From Paracoccaceae bacterium (lineage in GTDB: Bacteria; Pseudomonadota; Alphaproteobacteria; Rhodobacterales; Rhodobacteraceae): 64,000 nt of DNA. The stretch spans positions 248,001 to 312,000 of the forward strand of contig WKFK01000014.1 in NCBI GenBank assembly GCA_014872815.1, in the 5' to 3' direction. Shown here piece after piece: positions 1 through 9,276 of the stretch (position 1 is the stretch's first letter; the number at the start of each line of letters is the position of its first letter). Under the pieces are notes generated by a model. That model had not been told where the DNA came from. It made no database searches and saw nothing but the letters and a program-made list of their open reading frames with translations. A program made the translations under genes and the position numbers.

Positions 1-959
1 CCGTCTGTCGCGGAAGAGAAGCCGCCAAGTGCTTCGGCAATAGCCTCAAGCGACGGGCGTTCACCACGGGGGCGGGTTTCCAGCGCTTCGCGCATGGCTT
101 TGAGGTGGTTGGGCATGGTGCCGCAGCAGCCGCCAATGATGGTTGCGCCACAGTCGCGTGCCATGACGGCGTAGTCTGCCATCAGTTCCGGTGTGCCATC
201 ATAGTGGATGTGACCATCGTGGTATTTCGGAATGCCGGCGTTGCCTTTGGCCACAATCGGGATTTCGGTACCTTGCGCGGAGAAACCAAGCACAGTGCGC
301 AGTAGGTCTGGTGCGCCGGTGCCGCAGTTGGCGCCAAAACCCAGCGGCGTGTTTGGCAGGCTGTTGACCAGTTGCACCATGTCAGCAGAGGTCACACCCA
401 TCATGGTGCGGCCTGCGGTGTCAAAGCTCATGGTGCCGACCCAGGGCATATCTGCGAGGGCGAAGGCCTCGGCGGCGGCTTTGTACTCTTCTGGTGCGGA
501 GATGGTTTCGAGCCAGAGAACGTCGGCGCCACCTTCTTTCAGTCCTTCGGCCTGTTCGTGGAACATTTCGACGGCTGCAGCGTGGCTGAGTGTGCCTACG
601 GGCTCCATGATGTCGCCAGTTGGACCCACGGAGCCTGCAACGACGACCGGACGGCCTGCAGCGTCGGCCACATCGCGGCCGATTTCAGCGGCGAGGCGGT
701 TGAGTTCACGCACCCGGTTTTGGGCATCGTGCAGCTTCAGGCGCGACGCGTTGCCACCAAAGGAGTTGGTCAGAAAGATGTCTGAGCCGTTGTCGACCGC
801 AAGGCTGTAGAGTTTTTTTATATTCTGCGGTTCATCCGCGTTCCACAGTTCCGGCGCATCGCCGGAGCTCAGCCCCATATTGAACAGGTTTGTGCCGGTG
901 GCGCCGTCGGCCATGAGCCAGTCACGGGTTTCCAAAAGCTTGGAGAGGGCGTTGGTCAT
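1..959 (-). CDS. bmt: Betaine-homocysteine S-methyltransferase, 3' end cut off by the window
   Basis: Cytosolic zinc enzyme that moves a methyl group from glycine betaine (or a related donor) to homocysteine, giving methionine. Translating the complement from the ATG at 957-959 gives MTNALSKLLETRDWLMADGA and stays open to the window edge, about 319 residues. The homocysteine-methyltransferase fold is seen in GATGTNLF near residue 20. The three zinc ligands are Cys202 (GANCGTG) and Cys268-Cys269 (GGCCGT). A good ribosome site (AGGAG) lies just upstream at about 961-965. The separate short protein, without cobalamin domains, argues against MetH itself. In Roseobacter relatives this enzyme links osmolyte catabolism to methionine supply. 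Family assignment is firm; the donor is inferred. Confidence 0.9.
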   Translation of the reverse strand, partial: MTNALSKLLETRDWLMADGATGTNLFNMGLSSGDAPELWNADEPQNIKKLYSLAVDNGSDIFLTNSFGGNASRLKLHDAQNRVRELNRLAAEIGRDVADAAGRPVVVAGSVGPTGDIMEPVGTLSHAAAVEMFHEQAEGLKEGGADVLWLETISAPEEYKAAAEAFALADMPWVGTMSFDTAGRTMMGVTSADMVQLVNSLPNTPLGFGANCGTGAPDLLRTVLGFSAQGTEIPIVAKGNAGIPKYHDGHIHYDGTPELMADYAVMARDCGATIIGGCCGTMPNHLKAMREALETRPRGERPSLEAIAEALGGFSSATD

Positions 960-1053
960 CAGGAACTCCTTTGGGCACGGCGTGCCGGGTGTCAGTTGCG
1001 CAGCGATGTGCCACGGGCGGGGCCGGTACACAACTCAATTTGATGCAAGACCA

Positions 1054-2946
1054 TTATGAGGCGGAGGATAGGTGATTTTCCGCCTGTGCGGGCTGCGCGC
1101 AGGCGATGGGCGTGGCAGGCGCGCTGCGCAGGTTCACGGCGCGTGTGAGGTCCAGCGCGGCCAGGCCGAGCTGTGCCGAGCCGGGGGCTGCCATGAAGAG
1201 CGGCTCCCAGCGGGGGGCAAAGCAGGCTTTGAACTGGCGCAGGCCTGCACCGCCCGCGTGTTTGAAGTGGTAGCCGCGGATCTTGCGCTCCAGCGCGGTT
1301 TTGCCTTCGGGCAGAGCTGGCGCAGCGGCCAGTGACAGGCGCGGCACGTCAGCCTCCGCCGCGGCCTCGATGGCCTTTTGGACCAGTAAGTGCATGGTGC
1401 CGTCAGGCGCGTTGGGCAACACGCGCATGAGGTCGAGGCACCATTCATGTGTGGTGGCGTGGAAGCTGACAAAGCCGACGAGCTTATCGCCTTGAAAGGC
1501 AAGGAAGACGGTTTGGCAGCCGACATAGAAGTTGTCAAAGCGGCCCATGGTCAGACCTTTGGGAATGCCGTGTTTGGCTTCCCACGCAGCAGAGACTTGC
1601 GCCATGTCGCCCAGCGGCAGCATATGGGCCGCGGGCTGGCTTAGGATCACGTCGGCCTTTTCGGCTTGGCGCAATTTGCGGCGCAGTTGGCGATAGGTCG
1701 ATCCGGCTGTGGAATGCTGGCTTGGTGTGAGAACAGCCTCGTCGGAGATATGTACCACGGCCCAACCTGCCTTGCGGGTTTTCACGGCTTGTCGAGCGGA
1801 GATTTTGTATTTGCAGGCGATCCGATTTTGGGCGCGTGCGGCGTTTTTGAGTGGCCGCGCCATAGCGTGTGCGTCGCCCTCGATCGGGTCAAACAAGGCT
1901 ACGAGGGTCTGGCCGATCCGCACCGCGCCGTAGCGGCCTGCGTCACAAGACAGGAGCGCGCCGCCGTTTTGACGGATCACACCAAGTTCGGCGCGGCTGA
2001 CCGTGGACATGGGCGCACTGTCATAGGCCTCATAGGCGCGGTGCTGGCGCGGGGCGCGGGCTGGACGCGGCTTGGCAAGATGGCGCAGGAACACCAGCCC
2101 GGCTAGGAGCGCGGGCAGCGCGTAGTAGATGGCGCGGAAGGCCAGAACGCCGGCGAGCAGGGAGGCTTCCGGGTGGTGCGGCAGCATTGCCAGGAGCGTC
2201 AGTTCAAACGGGCCAACACCGCCGGGAGTGCCGGAAAAGATGGCGGCGCCTAGCGCGATTAGGAAGACCGGGAGCAGGACAGCGAAGCTGAGAGGCAGGT
2301 CTGGTGGCAGCAGGACGTAGAGCGCCAGCGCAGCAAAGATGGTGTCGATCAGGCAGAGGGACAGCAGAGCCGCCATTGCGGGCAGGGTTGGCAGGCTGAG
2401 GCGGCTGCCTTGACGCGGCAGGACAGGGAAAACAAAAGCCAGCACGACAACAAGGAATGCGACAGCCAGAATGACCGGCGGCAAGAAAGACGGCACGTGT
2501 GGGGTGGGCAGGATCAGTGCGGCAAGGGCAATGGTCACAGCCATGGCGGCCAAGAAGGTCACGGTGACAAAAGCAGTGATGCGCGCGGCGTCTTTGAGCG
2601 AGAGACCCGGCATCATGCGCCAGCGCACGAAGGTGCCAACGACTGCGCCTGCGCCTAAGGTTTGGCCCAGGCCAATGGCGGTGGCCCCAACAGTCATGGC
2701 CTCAGACGTGCTGCGATGCATCTGAAAATGACGTTGGGCAATCACATCATACCGCGAGACCGCCATAAAACTGATGGCGGAAAACGTGAGGGCCAGCCCC
2801 CATTGCCACGGCGTGGCAGAGAGCACGGACGCCCAAAGCGCGCCGTAGTCCACATCGTCCACTTGTTCGGAAAGCAGCCAGAGGCACACGGCGCCAAAGG
2901 CAAAAGGCCAAATCCGTCGCAGAAAGGTCTGCGCAGTCTTCATCAT
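1054..2946 (-). CDS. mprF: MprF-like protein: flippase membrane domain plus DUF2156 aminoacyl-lipid synthase domain
   Basis: About 630 residues. The first roughly 300 are a run of hydrophobic helices typical of the MprF/LPG-synthase membrane domain. The rest is a soluble GNAT-like DUF2156 domain, with the motif STYRQLRRKLRQAEKADV and a GFVSFHAT stretch. Family members transfer an amino acid from aminoacyl-tRNA to phosphatidylglycerol (or a related lipid) and flip the product, lowering surface charge. Which amino acid is used here cannot be read. The frame also opens with a TTG at 2958; ATG at 2946 or 2943 is the more likely start, with only a weak ribosome site. It lies downstream of the ATPase-inhibitor gene on the same strand but is separated from it by a terminator, so it probably has its own promoter. 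Confidence 0.85.
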   Translation of the reverse strand: MMKTAQTFLRRIWPFAFGAVCLWLLSEQVDDVDYGALWASVLSATPWQWGLALTFSAISFMAVSRYDVIAQRHFQMHRSTSEAMTVGATAIGLGQTLGAGAVVGTFVRWRMMPGLSLKDAARITAFVTVTFLAAMAVTIALAALILPTPHVPSFLPPVILAVAFLVVVLAFVFPVLPRQGSRLSLPTLPAMAALLSLCLIDTIFAALALYVLLPPDLPLSFAVLLPVFLIALGAAIFSGTPGGVGPFELTLLAMLPHHPEASLLAGVLAFRAIYYALPALLAGLVFLRHLAKPRPARAPRQHRAYEAYDSAPMSTVSRAELGVIRQNGGALLSCDAGRYGAVRIGQTLVALFDPIEGDAHAMARPLKNAARAQNRIACKYKISARQAVKTRKAGWAVVHISDEAVLTPSQHSTAGSTYRQLRRKLRQAEKADVILSQPAAHMLPLGDMAQVSAAWEAKHGIPKGLTMGRFDNFYVGCQTVFLAFQGDKLVGFVSFHATTHEWCLDLMRVLPNAPDGTMHLLVQKAIEAAAEADVPRLSLAAAPALPEGKTALERKIRGYHFKHAGGAGLRQFKACFAPRWEPLFMAAPGSAQLGLAALDLTRAVNLRSAPATPIACAQPAQAENHLSSAS

Positions 2947-3047
2947 TGGTGTCTTCAAGGTTCCCGCCCCAAAAATTTACCTGTCCCACGTGATCCAAAT
3001 CGCTATCTGACGTGTGGTTTCGGCCGCCTTAACAAAGACAATTGGAG

Positions 3048-3083
3048 CTAAATAAAGCGCGCGGACTGAAAGCCCACGCGCCG
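3048..3083 (-). terminator. Rho-independent terminator of the ATPase-inhibitor gene
   Basis: Read on the minus strand, GCGCGTGG (3074-3081) pairs with CCGCGCGC (3057-3064), with one G-U pair, around a short loop. A T-rich tract (TTTATTT, plus-strand 3050-3056) follows. It lies directly after the stop of the 3107-3421 gene and before mprF. Confidence 0.75.
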
Positions 3084-3106
3084 TAAATTGTTTTTATTGG
3101 GTGGCC

Positions 3107-3421
3107 TTAAGCCTCGGTTGCCATTTCTTCTTTGGCTTCCGCAAGGGCTTCGCGACGTTTTGCGCGGATGGTTTGCTCATCTGCCTTGTCCCCCAAATCG
3201 CCCACTACCTTGCGAATGACATCATCATGACCGGCTTCTTCAAAATCTGCGGCGATGACGGTTTTGGCGTAGGCTTCAGCGTCGGCGCCGGATTTACCAA
3301 GCAACTCTGCGGCCCAAAGACCCAGTTTCTTGTTGGCGCGGGCTTCGGCCTTGAATTTCATCTCTTCGTCATGGGCGAATTTGGCCTCAAAGGCGGCTTC
3401 GCGGTCGTCAAATGTGCTCAT
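3107..3421 (-). CDS. F1-ATPase inhibitor zeta subunit (DUF1476)
   Basis: A 104-residue charged, helical protein starting MSTFDDREAAFEAKFAHDEE. It matches the DUF1476 / ATPase-inhibitor-zeta family known from Paracoccus denitrificans, where the N-terminal segment blocks the F1 rotor and prevents wasteful ATP hydrolysis. The family is largely confined to alphaproteobacteria. The length is normal for the family and there is no signal peptide. The gene is monocistronic, divergent from purC and followed by its own terminator. The family call is confident; the inhibitory role is taken from the Paracoccus homologue. Confidence 0.9.
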   Translation of the reverse strand: MSTFDDREAAFEAKFAHDEEMKFKAEARANKKLGLWAAELLGKSGADAEAYAKTVIAADFEEAGHDDVIRKVVGDLGDKADEQTIRAKRREALAEAKEEMATEA

Positions 3422-3577
3422 AATTGAACTCCTCCATAATTCGTGGATGTCTTAATACCCATATGACCATTCAACGCGAATGCTGCAAGTGCAAGCGCCA
3501 CGCTTGCGACAATGTCATCCATCCATTATGAGGGCGATCAAATTCGGGACTCATCCCGGAAGAGAAGGAATGTAGCC

Positions 3578-4333
3578 ATGGCCCGCGGCAAAAAAATCTA
3601 TGAAGGCAAAGCCAAGATTCTGTTTGAGGGCCCTGAGCCGGGCACCATTGTGCAATACTTCAAAGACGACGCCACCGCGTTCAACGCGGAAAAGAAAGAC
3701 GTCATCGACGGCAAAGGTGTGTTGAACAATCGCCTGAGCGAATATTTCATGACCGGTCTTGGTCAGATTGGTGTGCCGACCCATTTCCTGAAGCGTATGA
3801 ACATGCGTGAGCAGTTGGTGCGCAACTGTGAGATCATCCCGTTGGAAGTGATCGTGCGTAACTATGCCGCCGGATCCATGAGCAAACGTTTGGGCATCGA
3901 AGAGGGCACGCAGTTGCCGCGTCCGATTGTAGAGTACTGCTACAAGGACGACAGCCTGGGTGATCCACTGGTGTCCGAAGAGCATATCGCCGCCTTTGGC
4001 TGGGCCAGCCAACAGGACATGGACGATATCCTCGGTCTGGCGTTGCGCGTGAATGACTGGCTGAGCGGTGTGATGTTTGGTGTGGGCATTCGCCTGATCG
4101 ACTTCAAAATCGAGATTGGCCGTGTTTATGAGGGTGATTTCCAGCGTTTGGTTGTGGCCGACGAGATTAGCCCGGACAGCTGTCGTCTGTGGGACATCGA
4201 GAGCGGGCAGAAGCTCGACAAAGATGTGTTCCGCCGCGACCTTGGCAATCTGACCGATGCTTATGCCGAAGTGGCGCGCCGCCTGGGCGTGCTACCGAAG
4301 GGCACCGGCCCCAAGCCGACGCTTGTAAACTGA
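3578..4333 (+). CDS. purC: Phosphoribosylaminoimidazole-succinocarboxamide synthase
   Basis: SAICAR synthetase of de novo purine synthesis; it joins aspartate to CAIR using ATP. The 251-residue protein starts [20 protein letters not shown] and carries the family signatures [21 protein letters not shown] and [10 protein letters not shown]. The ATG at 3578 is chosen because AGAAGGAA lies about ten bases upstream; the longer frame from 3512 has no such site. It is the first gene of purC-purS-purQ. purL is not in the window and must lie elsewhere. Confidence 0.97.
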   Translation: MARGKKIYEGKAKILFEGPEPGTIVQYFKDDATAFNAEKKDVIDGKGVLNNRLSEYFMTGLGQIGVPTHFLKRMNMREQLVRNCEIIPLEVIVRNYAAGSMSKRLGIEEGTQLPRPIVEYCYKDDSLGDPLVSEEHIAAFGWASQQDMDDILGLALRVNDWLSGVMFGVGIRLIDFKIEIGRVYEGDFQRLVVADEISPDSCRLWDIESGQKLDKDVFRRDLGNLTDAYAEVARRLGVLPKGTGPKPTLVN

Positions 4334-4438
4334 CCCTGACCTAAGGCTCCTGCGCCCTGTTGCGGGCGCCGGGGAAAGACGAATTTTGGCAAGAAAAGCG
4401 GGACAGTCCCGCCACATGCCCAATTGGAGAGAGACCAA

Positions 4439-4669
4439 ATGAAAGCCCGCGTATATGTCATGCTGAAGAACGGCGTTCTGGACCCACAAGGTGAGGCCGT
4501 GCGTCACGCCCTTGGCAGCCTCGGCTTTGATGGTGTGGAAGGTGTGCGTCAGGGTAAGGTGATCGAACTGGATCTGGCTGAGGGCACCACCGAGGCGACT
4601 GTGACCGAGATGTGCGAGAAGCTGCTCGCCAACACCGTGATCGAAAGCTACCGGGTGGAGATGGGCTGA
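4439..4669 (+). CDS. purS: Phosphoribosylformylglycinamidine synthase subunit PurS
   Basis: Small (76 residues) subunit of the three-part FGAM synthase, bridging PurQ and PurL. The sequence starts MKARVYVMLKNGVLDPQGEA, the family hallmark, and ends in SYRVEMG. The start ATG has GGAGAGAG upstream. The stop overlaps the purQ start by one base, so translation is probably coupled. Confidence 0.95.
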   Translation: MKARVYVMLKNGVLDPQGEAVRHALGSLGFDGVEGVRQGKVIELDLAEGTTEATVTEMCEKLLANTVIESYRVEMG

Positions 4670-5337
4670 TGAAAGCGGCGGTCATTGTTTTCCCGGGCTC
4701 CAACTGTGACCGCGATCTCGCGGTGGCATTTGAGCAGGCCGGTGCGGATGTCACCATGGTGTGGCACAAGGATACGGCGCTGCCGGAAGGTGTCGACATT
4801 GTAGGTGTGCCGGGCGGTTTCAGCTTTGGTGACTACCTGCGCTGTGGGGCGATTGCGGCAAACTCTCCAATTTGTCAGTCGCTTATCAAGCATGCTGAAC
4901 GTGGTGGTTATGCGTTGGGAGTCTGCAACGGCTTTCAGATTCTGACCGAAACCGGTTTGCTGCCAGGCGCGCTGCGCCGCAATGCCGGGCTAAAGTACAT
5001 CTGCCGCACGGTGGGCCTTGAAGTGGCGAGCGCCGACACGGCGTTTACCGCTGGCTACAGCAAGGGTGACGTTGTGAACGTGCCAATCGCGCACCATGAC
5101 GGCAACTATTTTGTCACTGACGAGAAGCTGGCTCAGCTGCGTGATGAAGACCGGATTGCGTTCACCTATACTGACAACCCAAACGGATCAGTTGCCGATA
5201 TCGCCGGTGTGGTGAGCAAGAACCGTCGTGTGCTTGGCATGATGCCTCACCCGGAACGGGCGGCGGATACCGGCCATGGCGGTACCGACGGGGTGGCAAT
5301 GTTCCGCGCGTTGATGGACCAGTTCGCCACTGCGTGA
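4669..5337 (+). CDS. purQ: Phosphoribosylformylglycinamidine synthase subunit PurQ (glutaminase)
   Basis: Class I glutamine amidotransferase that supplies ammonia to PurL in purine synthesis. The 222 residues include the start MKAAVIVFPGSNCDRDL, the nucleophile Cys in GVCNGFQ, and the HPE motif of the catalytic triad in MMPHPERAAD. The gene begins within the purS stop codon and ends the purC-S-Q operon. A histidine kinase gene follows 36 bases later on the same strand. Confidence 0.97.
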   Translation: MKAAVIVFPGSNCDRDLAVAFEQAGADVTMVWHKDTALPEGVDIVGVPGGFSFGDYLRCGAIAANSPICQSLIKHAERGGYALGVCNGFQILTETGLLPGALRRNAGLKYICRTVGLEVASADTAFTAGYSKGDVVNVPIAHHDGNYFVTDEKLAQLRDEDRIAFTYTDNPNGSVADIAGVVSKNRRVLGMMPHPERAADTGHGGTDGVAMFRALMDQFATA

Positions 5338-5373
5338 CTTGAGGGTGTCGGCGCGTCGGCGTAATATTCTTGC

Positions 5374-7137
5374 ATGACGCAAAACGCCTCCGACACCACT
5401 GAAAAACTGCGCCCGGCGACAACAAGCTGGCGGGCGCGTGTGACCTTGGCGTTGTTGGTCGTGGTCGCGGGGGTGACGATCTGGGTCACCAACAGTTTTC
5501 TGACAGATCGGTTTACGGCCAATACGCGCAATCGGGCAGAGCTTCGATTGGCGCTCTATTCTGGCAACCTGCTGAGTGAGTTGCGGCGAAGCGCCATTGT
5601 TCCGCAGCTGCTGGCCAAAGACCCCGCATTGATTGGGGCGTTGAACTCTCAGGATTTCTCCAGCTCGACAGCGCGGTTGATCAGCTTTGTGGATGAAATC
5701 GGTGCGGCGTCTTTGTTGATGCTGGATGAGACCGGACGCACGGTGGCGGCGACGGATCGCACGCGGCTTGGTACGATGTATCGGGAACAAGAGTTTTTTA
5801 TCAACGCGTTACGGTCCAATGTTACACTGTTTACAACGGCGAGAGACGAGACCGGTGCCTATCGGTTCATTTACTCTCGGCGATTGGAAAGCGGTGGGGC
5901 CACGCTTGGCGTGATCGCGGTTGAGGTGGACCTGCACAAGTTTGAGCGCGCCTGGGCTGGCATTTCGGATGCGGTTTTGGTGACAAACAGTGAGGGCACC
6001 ATCATCCTCAGCAGCGAGCCACGGTGGCGCGGCTTGACGGAAGAAGAGGCCCTCTCCCGACAGCCAGCATTGGGGGCCATCGAGCGCGCGATCAAAGTGA
6101 CGGCGGACTGGGCGCAAGACCCTGCGGATGCGTATTTGCGCGGCGAAGCCGTGATGCGCATGGGCGCGCGTATCCCGTTCCGGGGCTGGCAGATGACCAG
6201 TTTCACCAGCTATGCGGGCGTGCGGGAAAAGGTGAACGCGGTTCTGGCGTTGGAGATTATGGGATTTGCGATCCTGTTGGCGTTGGGTTTTTACGTGTTG
6301 GGGCGCAAAAGCGCGCTACGGATGGCGTTGTTTCAGCGCGAGAGTGTTGAGTTGCGTGGGTTGAACCAGCGGCTTCAGCGTGAAATTGCAGAGCGCGAGC
6401 GGATGCAGCAGAGTCTTGAAGTGGCGGAGCAAAGTCTGGCGCAGAGCTCCAAACTGGCGGCGCTTGGAGAGATGTCGGCGGCGGTGAGCCATGAGTTGAA
6501 CCAGCCTTTGGCGGCGATGAAGACCTATCTTGCTGGTGCACAGCTTTTAGTGAAGCGCAATCGGCCGGAAGAGGCGCTGACCTCGTTTCAGCGGATTGAC
6601 GACCTGATTGAGCGCATGGGCGCGATCACCAAGCAGCTCAAATCCTATGCTCGAAAAGGCGGGGATGAGTTCCATGTGGTTGATATGGGGGAGGCTGTGG
6701 CCTCGGCTTTGTCGATGATGGAGCCGCAATTGCGCCAGCGACAGGTGCGCATAAGCAAGATTGTGCCGACGGACCCGGTGCGCGTGATGGGGGATCGGGT
6801 GCGGATTGAGCAGGTGATGATCAACCTGTTGCGCAACGCGCTGGATGCGACGGAGTCCGTGGCCGATCCGGAGATCGAAATCCTTTTGGCAGCAGGGGAA
6901 ACCGCCACTTTGACAGTGCGCGACAACGGACCTGGCATCGAGGATTTGAACAACCTTTTTGAGCCGTTTTTCACCACCAAACAGCCGGGTGAGGGCGTTG
7001 GTTTGGGGTTGGCAATCAGCTCTGGCATCGTCAGCGACCTCGGCGGACGGCTGACAGCGCGGAATGGAGACGGGCAGGGGGCTGTATTTGAAGTTCAACT
7101 GCCTATCTTGAACGAAGATATTGAAGCAGCGGAGTAA
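5374..7137 (+). CDS. dctB: DctB-type sensor histidine kinase for C4-dicarboxylates
   Basis: Inner-membrane sensor of 587 residues. There is one helix at about 25-45, then a periplasmic double-PAS region (LLMLDETGRTVAATDRTRLG and the RFIYSRRLESGG area), a second helix near 285-310, a coiled linker, the H-box GEMSAAVSHELNQPLAAMK with the phospho-accepting His near residue 375, and the ATPase boxes (NLLRNALDA, DNGPGI, GVGLGLAIS). This layout is that of DctB, which senses succinate-type acids and controls the Dct transporter. No transporter gene is adjacent. It is followed directly by dctD. Confidence 0.88.
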   Translation: MTQNASDTTEKLRPATTSWRARVTLALLVVVAGVTIWVTNSFLTDRFTANTRNRAELRLALYSGNLLSELRRSAIVPQLLAKDPALIGALNSQDFSSSTARLISFVDEIGAASLLMLDETGRTVAATDRTRLGTMYREQEFFINALRSNVTLFTTARDETGAYRFIYSRRLESGGATLGVIAVEVDLHKFERAWAGISDAVLVTNSEGTIILSSEPRWRGLTEEEALSRQPALGAIERAIKVTADWAQDPADAYLRGEAVMRMGARIPFRGWQMTSFTSYAGVREKVNAVLALEIMGFAILLALGFYVLGRKSALRMALFQRESVELRGLNQRLQREIAERERMQQSLEVAEQSLAQSSKLAALGEMSAAVSHELNQPLAAMKTYLAGAQLLVKRNRPEEALTSFQRIDDLIERMGAITKQLKSYARKGGDEFHVVDMGEAVASALSMMEPQLRQRQVRISKIVPTDPVRVMGDRVRIEQVMINLLRNALDATESVADPEIEILLAAGETATLTVRDNGPGIEDLNNLFEPFFTTKQPGEGVGLGLAISSGIVSDLGGRLTARNGDGQGAVFEVQLPILNEDIEAAE

Positions 7138-7141
7138 ATTC

Positions 7142-8476
7142 GTGGCACAAAGCATGAAGATCGCGATCGTCGACGACGAGCAGGACATGCGGCAGTCGAT
7201 CAGCCAATGGCTGGCACTGTCGGGCTATGACACAGAAACCTTTCCCAGCGCCGAGGATGCGTTGAAGGCGCTTGGCGCGGAGTATCCGGGGATCGTGATT
7301 TCCGACATCAAGATGCCAGGCATGGACGGGATGCAGTTTCTGAAGAAGCTGATGGGCGCGGACAGTTCATTGCCCGTGATCATGATCACGGGGCACGGTG
7401 ACGTACCGATGGCCGTAGAAGCGATGCGCGTCGGTGCGTTTGATTTCCTGGAGAAGCCGTTTAACCCGGATCGTATGACGCAATTGGCGAAGAAGGCCAC
7501 CAATGCGCGACGCTTGACGCTGGATGCGCGAGCGCTGCGGCGTGAGCTGTCTGATGGCGATCAGATTATGAATAAACTGATCGGTGCGAGCCCGGTGATG
7601 GCGCGTCTCAGGGAAGACATTCTCGATCTGGGACAAGCTGACGGGCATGTGCTTATCGATGGTGAGACCGGTACGGGCAAGACCTTGGTGGCGCATGCAC
7701 TGCATGCGGTTGGCAGCCGGGCGGGCAAGAAGTTCGTGCTGGTGAGCTGTGGCGCTTTTGAAGAAGAGGCGCTTGCCAAACGCCTGTTCGGACCAATGAA
7801 CCCGGAAGACAGTCAGTTGCCAGCGGTGGAAGAAGCGCGTGGCGGGACGTTGGTGCTGGAAGACATCGAGAGCCTGAGCGACGCGCTGCAGGCCAAGTTG
7901 CTCAATGTGATCAATGAGCAGGGCACACCAGCGGAAACGCGGATTGTGGCGATTTCCAACATGCAGGAGCAGGATCGCACCTGTGAAGATGCGCTGCGTT
8001 CCGATCTGTTTTATCGCTTGGCCGCGCTGCGGATTACTGTGCCGCCTTTGCGGCAGCGTGGCGAAGACATTCTGAGCCTTTTTACGCGTCTGTCAGAGCA
8101 ATTTAGCGAGGAATATGGTTGTGATGCGCCGAAGGTAAGCGCGCAGGAAGCGGCGCAATTGTTGCAGGCCCCGTGGCCCGGAAACGTGCGCCAGTTGATC
8201 AATTTGGCGGAACGAGCTGTGCTGCAGAGCCGTCGTGGTGAAGGCACCATTGCCTCGCTGTTGATGAGCGATCACGAAGAGATGCAGCCGGTTGTGACCA
8301 CAGAAGGCAAGCCGCTCAAAGAGTACGTGGAGGCTTTTGAGCGTATGCTGATCGACAACACGATGCGCCGCCATCGCGGGTCCATTGCTGGCGTGATGGA
8401 AGAGCTGTGCCTGCCTCGCCGGACGCTGAACGAAAAGATGGCGAAATACGGACTTCAGAGGGCTGATTACCTCTGA
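7142..8476 (+). CDS. dctD: DctD-type response regulator with AAA+ domain lacking the GAFTGA loop
   Basis: Partner of the upstream kinase. Its 444 residues have a receiver domain (KIAIVDDEQDM; phospho-acceptor in VISDIKMPGMDG), an AAA+ ATPase domain with Walker A GETGTGKT, and a C-terminal Fis-type helix-turn-helix (GSIAGVMEELCLPRRTLNEKM). The stretch between LFG and GGTL, where sigma-54 activators carry GAFTGA, reads PMNPEDSQLPAVEEAR and is shorter than usual. The Walker B region reads LVLEDIE instead of LFLDEI. The GTG at 7142 is preferred over ATG 7154 because GGAG at 7131 is well spaced for it. Loss of GAFTGA suggests it may not act through sigma-54, as known for Rhodobacter capsulatus NtrC. 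Confidence 0.85.
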   Translation: MAQSMKIAIVDDEQDMRQSISQWLALSGYDTETFPSAEDALKALGAEYPGIVISDIKMPGMDGMQFLKKLMGADSSLPVIMITGHGDVPMAVEAMRVGAFDFLEKPFNPDRMTQLAKKATNARRLTLDARALRRELSDGDQIMNKLIGASPVMARLREDILDLGQADGHVLIDGETGTGKTLVAHALHAVGSRAGKKFVLVSCGAFEEEALAKRLFGPMNPEDSQLPAVEEARGGTLVLEDIESLSDALQAKLLNVINEQGTPAETRIVAISNMQEQDRTCEDALRSDLFYRLAALRITVPPLRQRGEDILSLFTRLSEQFSEEYGCDAPKVSAQEAAQLLQAPWPGNVRQLINLAERAVLQSRRGEGTIASLLMSDHEEMQPVVTTEGKPLKEYVEAFERMLIDNTMRRHRGSIAGVMEELCLPRRTLNEKMAKYGLQRADYL

Positions 8477-8498
8477 TTTCAGGCCGATAGATTATGTG

Positions 8499-8533
8499 AA
8501 CGCCGCAGGCCCGTGAAGGGCTTGCGGCGTTTT
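8499..8533 (+). terminator. Rho-independent terminator after dctD
   Basis: The 12-base stem CGCCGCAGGCCC (8501-8512) pairs with GGGCTTGCGGCG (8518-8529), with one G-U pair and loop GTGAA, and is followed by TTTTC. It ends the dctB-dctD transcript. Confidence 0.85.
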
Positions 8534-8592
8534 CTGTTTGGTGACAAGGTGCGCACCGTTGGCGCTAACGGAGTTTGTGGAGGTAATTGGTT

Positions 8593-9276
8593 GTGGCGAT
8601 GTTGAATTCCCCGGCGGCTTATTTGTTTGATATGGATGGGTTGCTTCTGGACACAGAGCGGATGTTCCTGTCGGCCTTTGTGACATTGACGGAAGACCTT
8701 CAGATTGCACGCGAAGAGGCGGAAGCGTTCTTTGGCACGTTGGTGGGCACGTCGAGCCAGCACAGTACGGCGCAGTTGCACAAGTTTCTTCCAAAGAGCA
8801 CCGATGTGGCAGAGTTTGACTTGCGGTGGCGTGCGCTTCACAAGGAGAATGTCACCAATGGTGTGCCGGTAAAGCCGTTTGCTTTGGACGTGCTGCAAGC
8901 CATTCGGAGTAAAAAGGTGCCAATGGCGGTTGTGACCTCCACCCACGGACCGGCGGCGCAGCATCATTTGGAGACCGCGGGGCTCCTGCCGTTCTTTGAC
9001 ACGGTCTGTACCGGCAATGAGGTGGCTGCTAACAAGCCGGATCCGGAGCCATATCTGGAGGGCGCGCGCCGGTTGGGAGTGGACGCGACGCATTGTGTGG
9101 CCTTTGAGGATAGTGATTTGGGCACCACGGCCGCGGTGCGTGCCGGGTGTTTCACGGTGCAGATTCCGGACCTGCGTCCGCCAAACACCCCGTTGCCGGA
9201 CTTGGGGCAGCTGATTGCCCAAGATTTGGGCCATGCTGCTGTCCAGATTGGGCTTTTTGATAAGCCGTTAACCTAA
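8593..9276 (+). CDS. HAD-superfamily hydrolase (beta-phosphoglucomutase/phosphatase-like)
   Basis: A 227-residue soluble HAD phosphatase. Motif I is LFDMDGLLLDTE near the N-terminus, with the nucleophile Asp in DMD. Motif II is VVTSTHGP, and the acidic motif IV is FEDSDLGTTAA near residue 178. An alpha-helical cap lies between motifs I and II (subclass I), as in beta-phosphoglucomutase and sugar-phosphate phosphatases. The substrate cannot be told. GTG at 8593 is chosen because GGAGG (8579-8583) lies nine bases upstream; TTG 8587 and ATG 8599 are in the same frame. The gene stands alone between dctD and rne. Confidence 0.85.
   Translation: MAMLNSPAAYLFDMDGLLLDTERMFLSAFVTLTEDLQIAREEAEAFFGTLVGTSSQHSTAQLHKFLPKSTDVAEFDLRWRALHKENVTNGVPVKPFALDVLQAIRSKKVPMAVVTSTHGPAAQHHLETAGLLPFFDTVCTGNEVAANKPDPEPYLEGARRLGVDATHCVAFEDSDLGTTAAVRAGCFTVQIPDLRPPNTPLPDLGQLIAQDLGHAAVQIGLFDKPLT

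Noticed and set aside
957-1053. Possible SAM or SAH riboswitch upstream of bmt
   Set aside because: Only a short palindrome (GGCACGGCGTGCC, 974-986) was seen; no match to SAM-II or SAH riboswitch cores could be made by eye.
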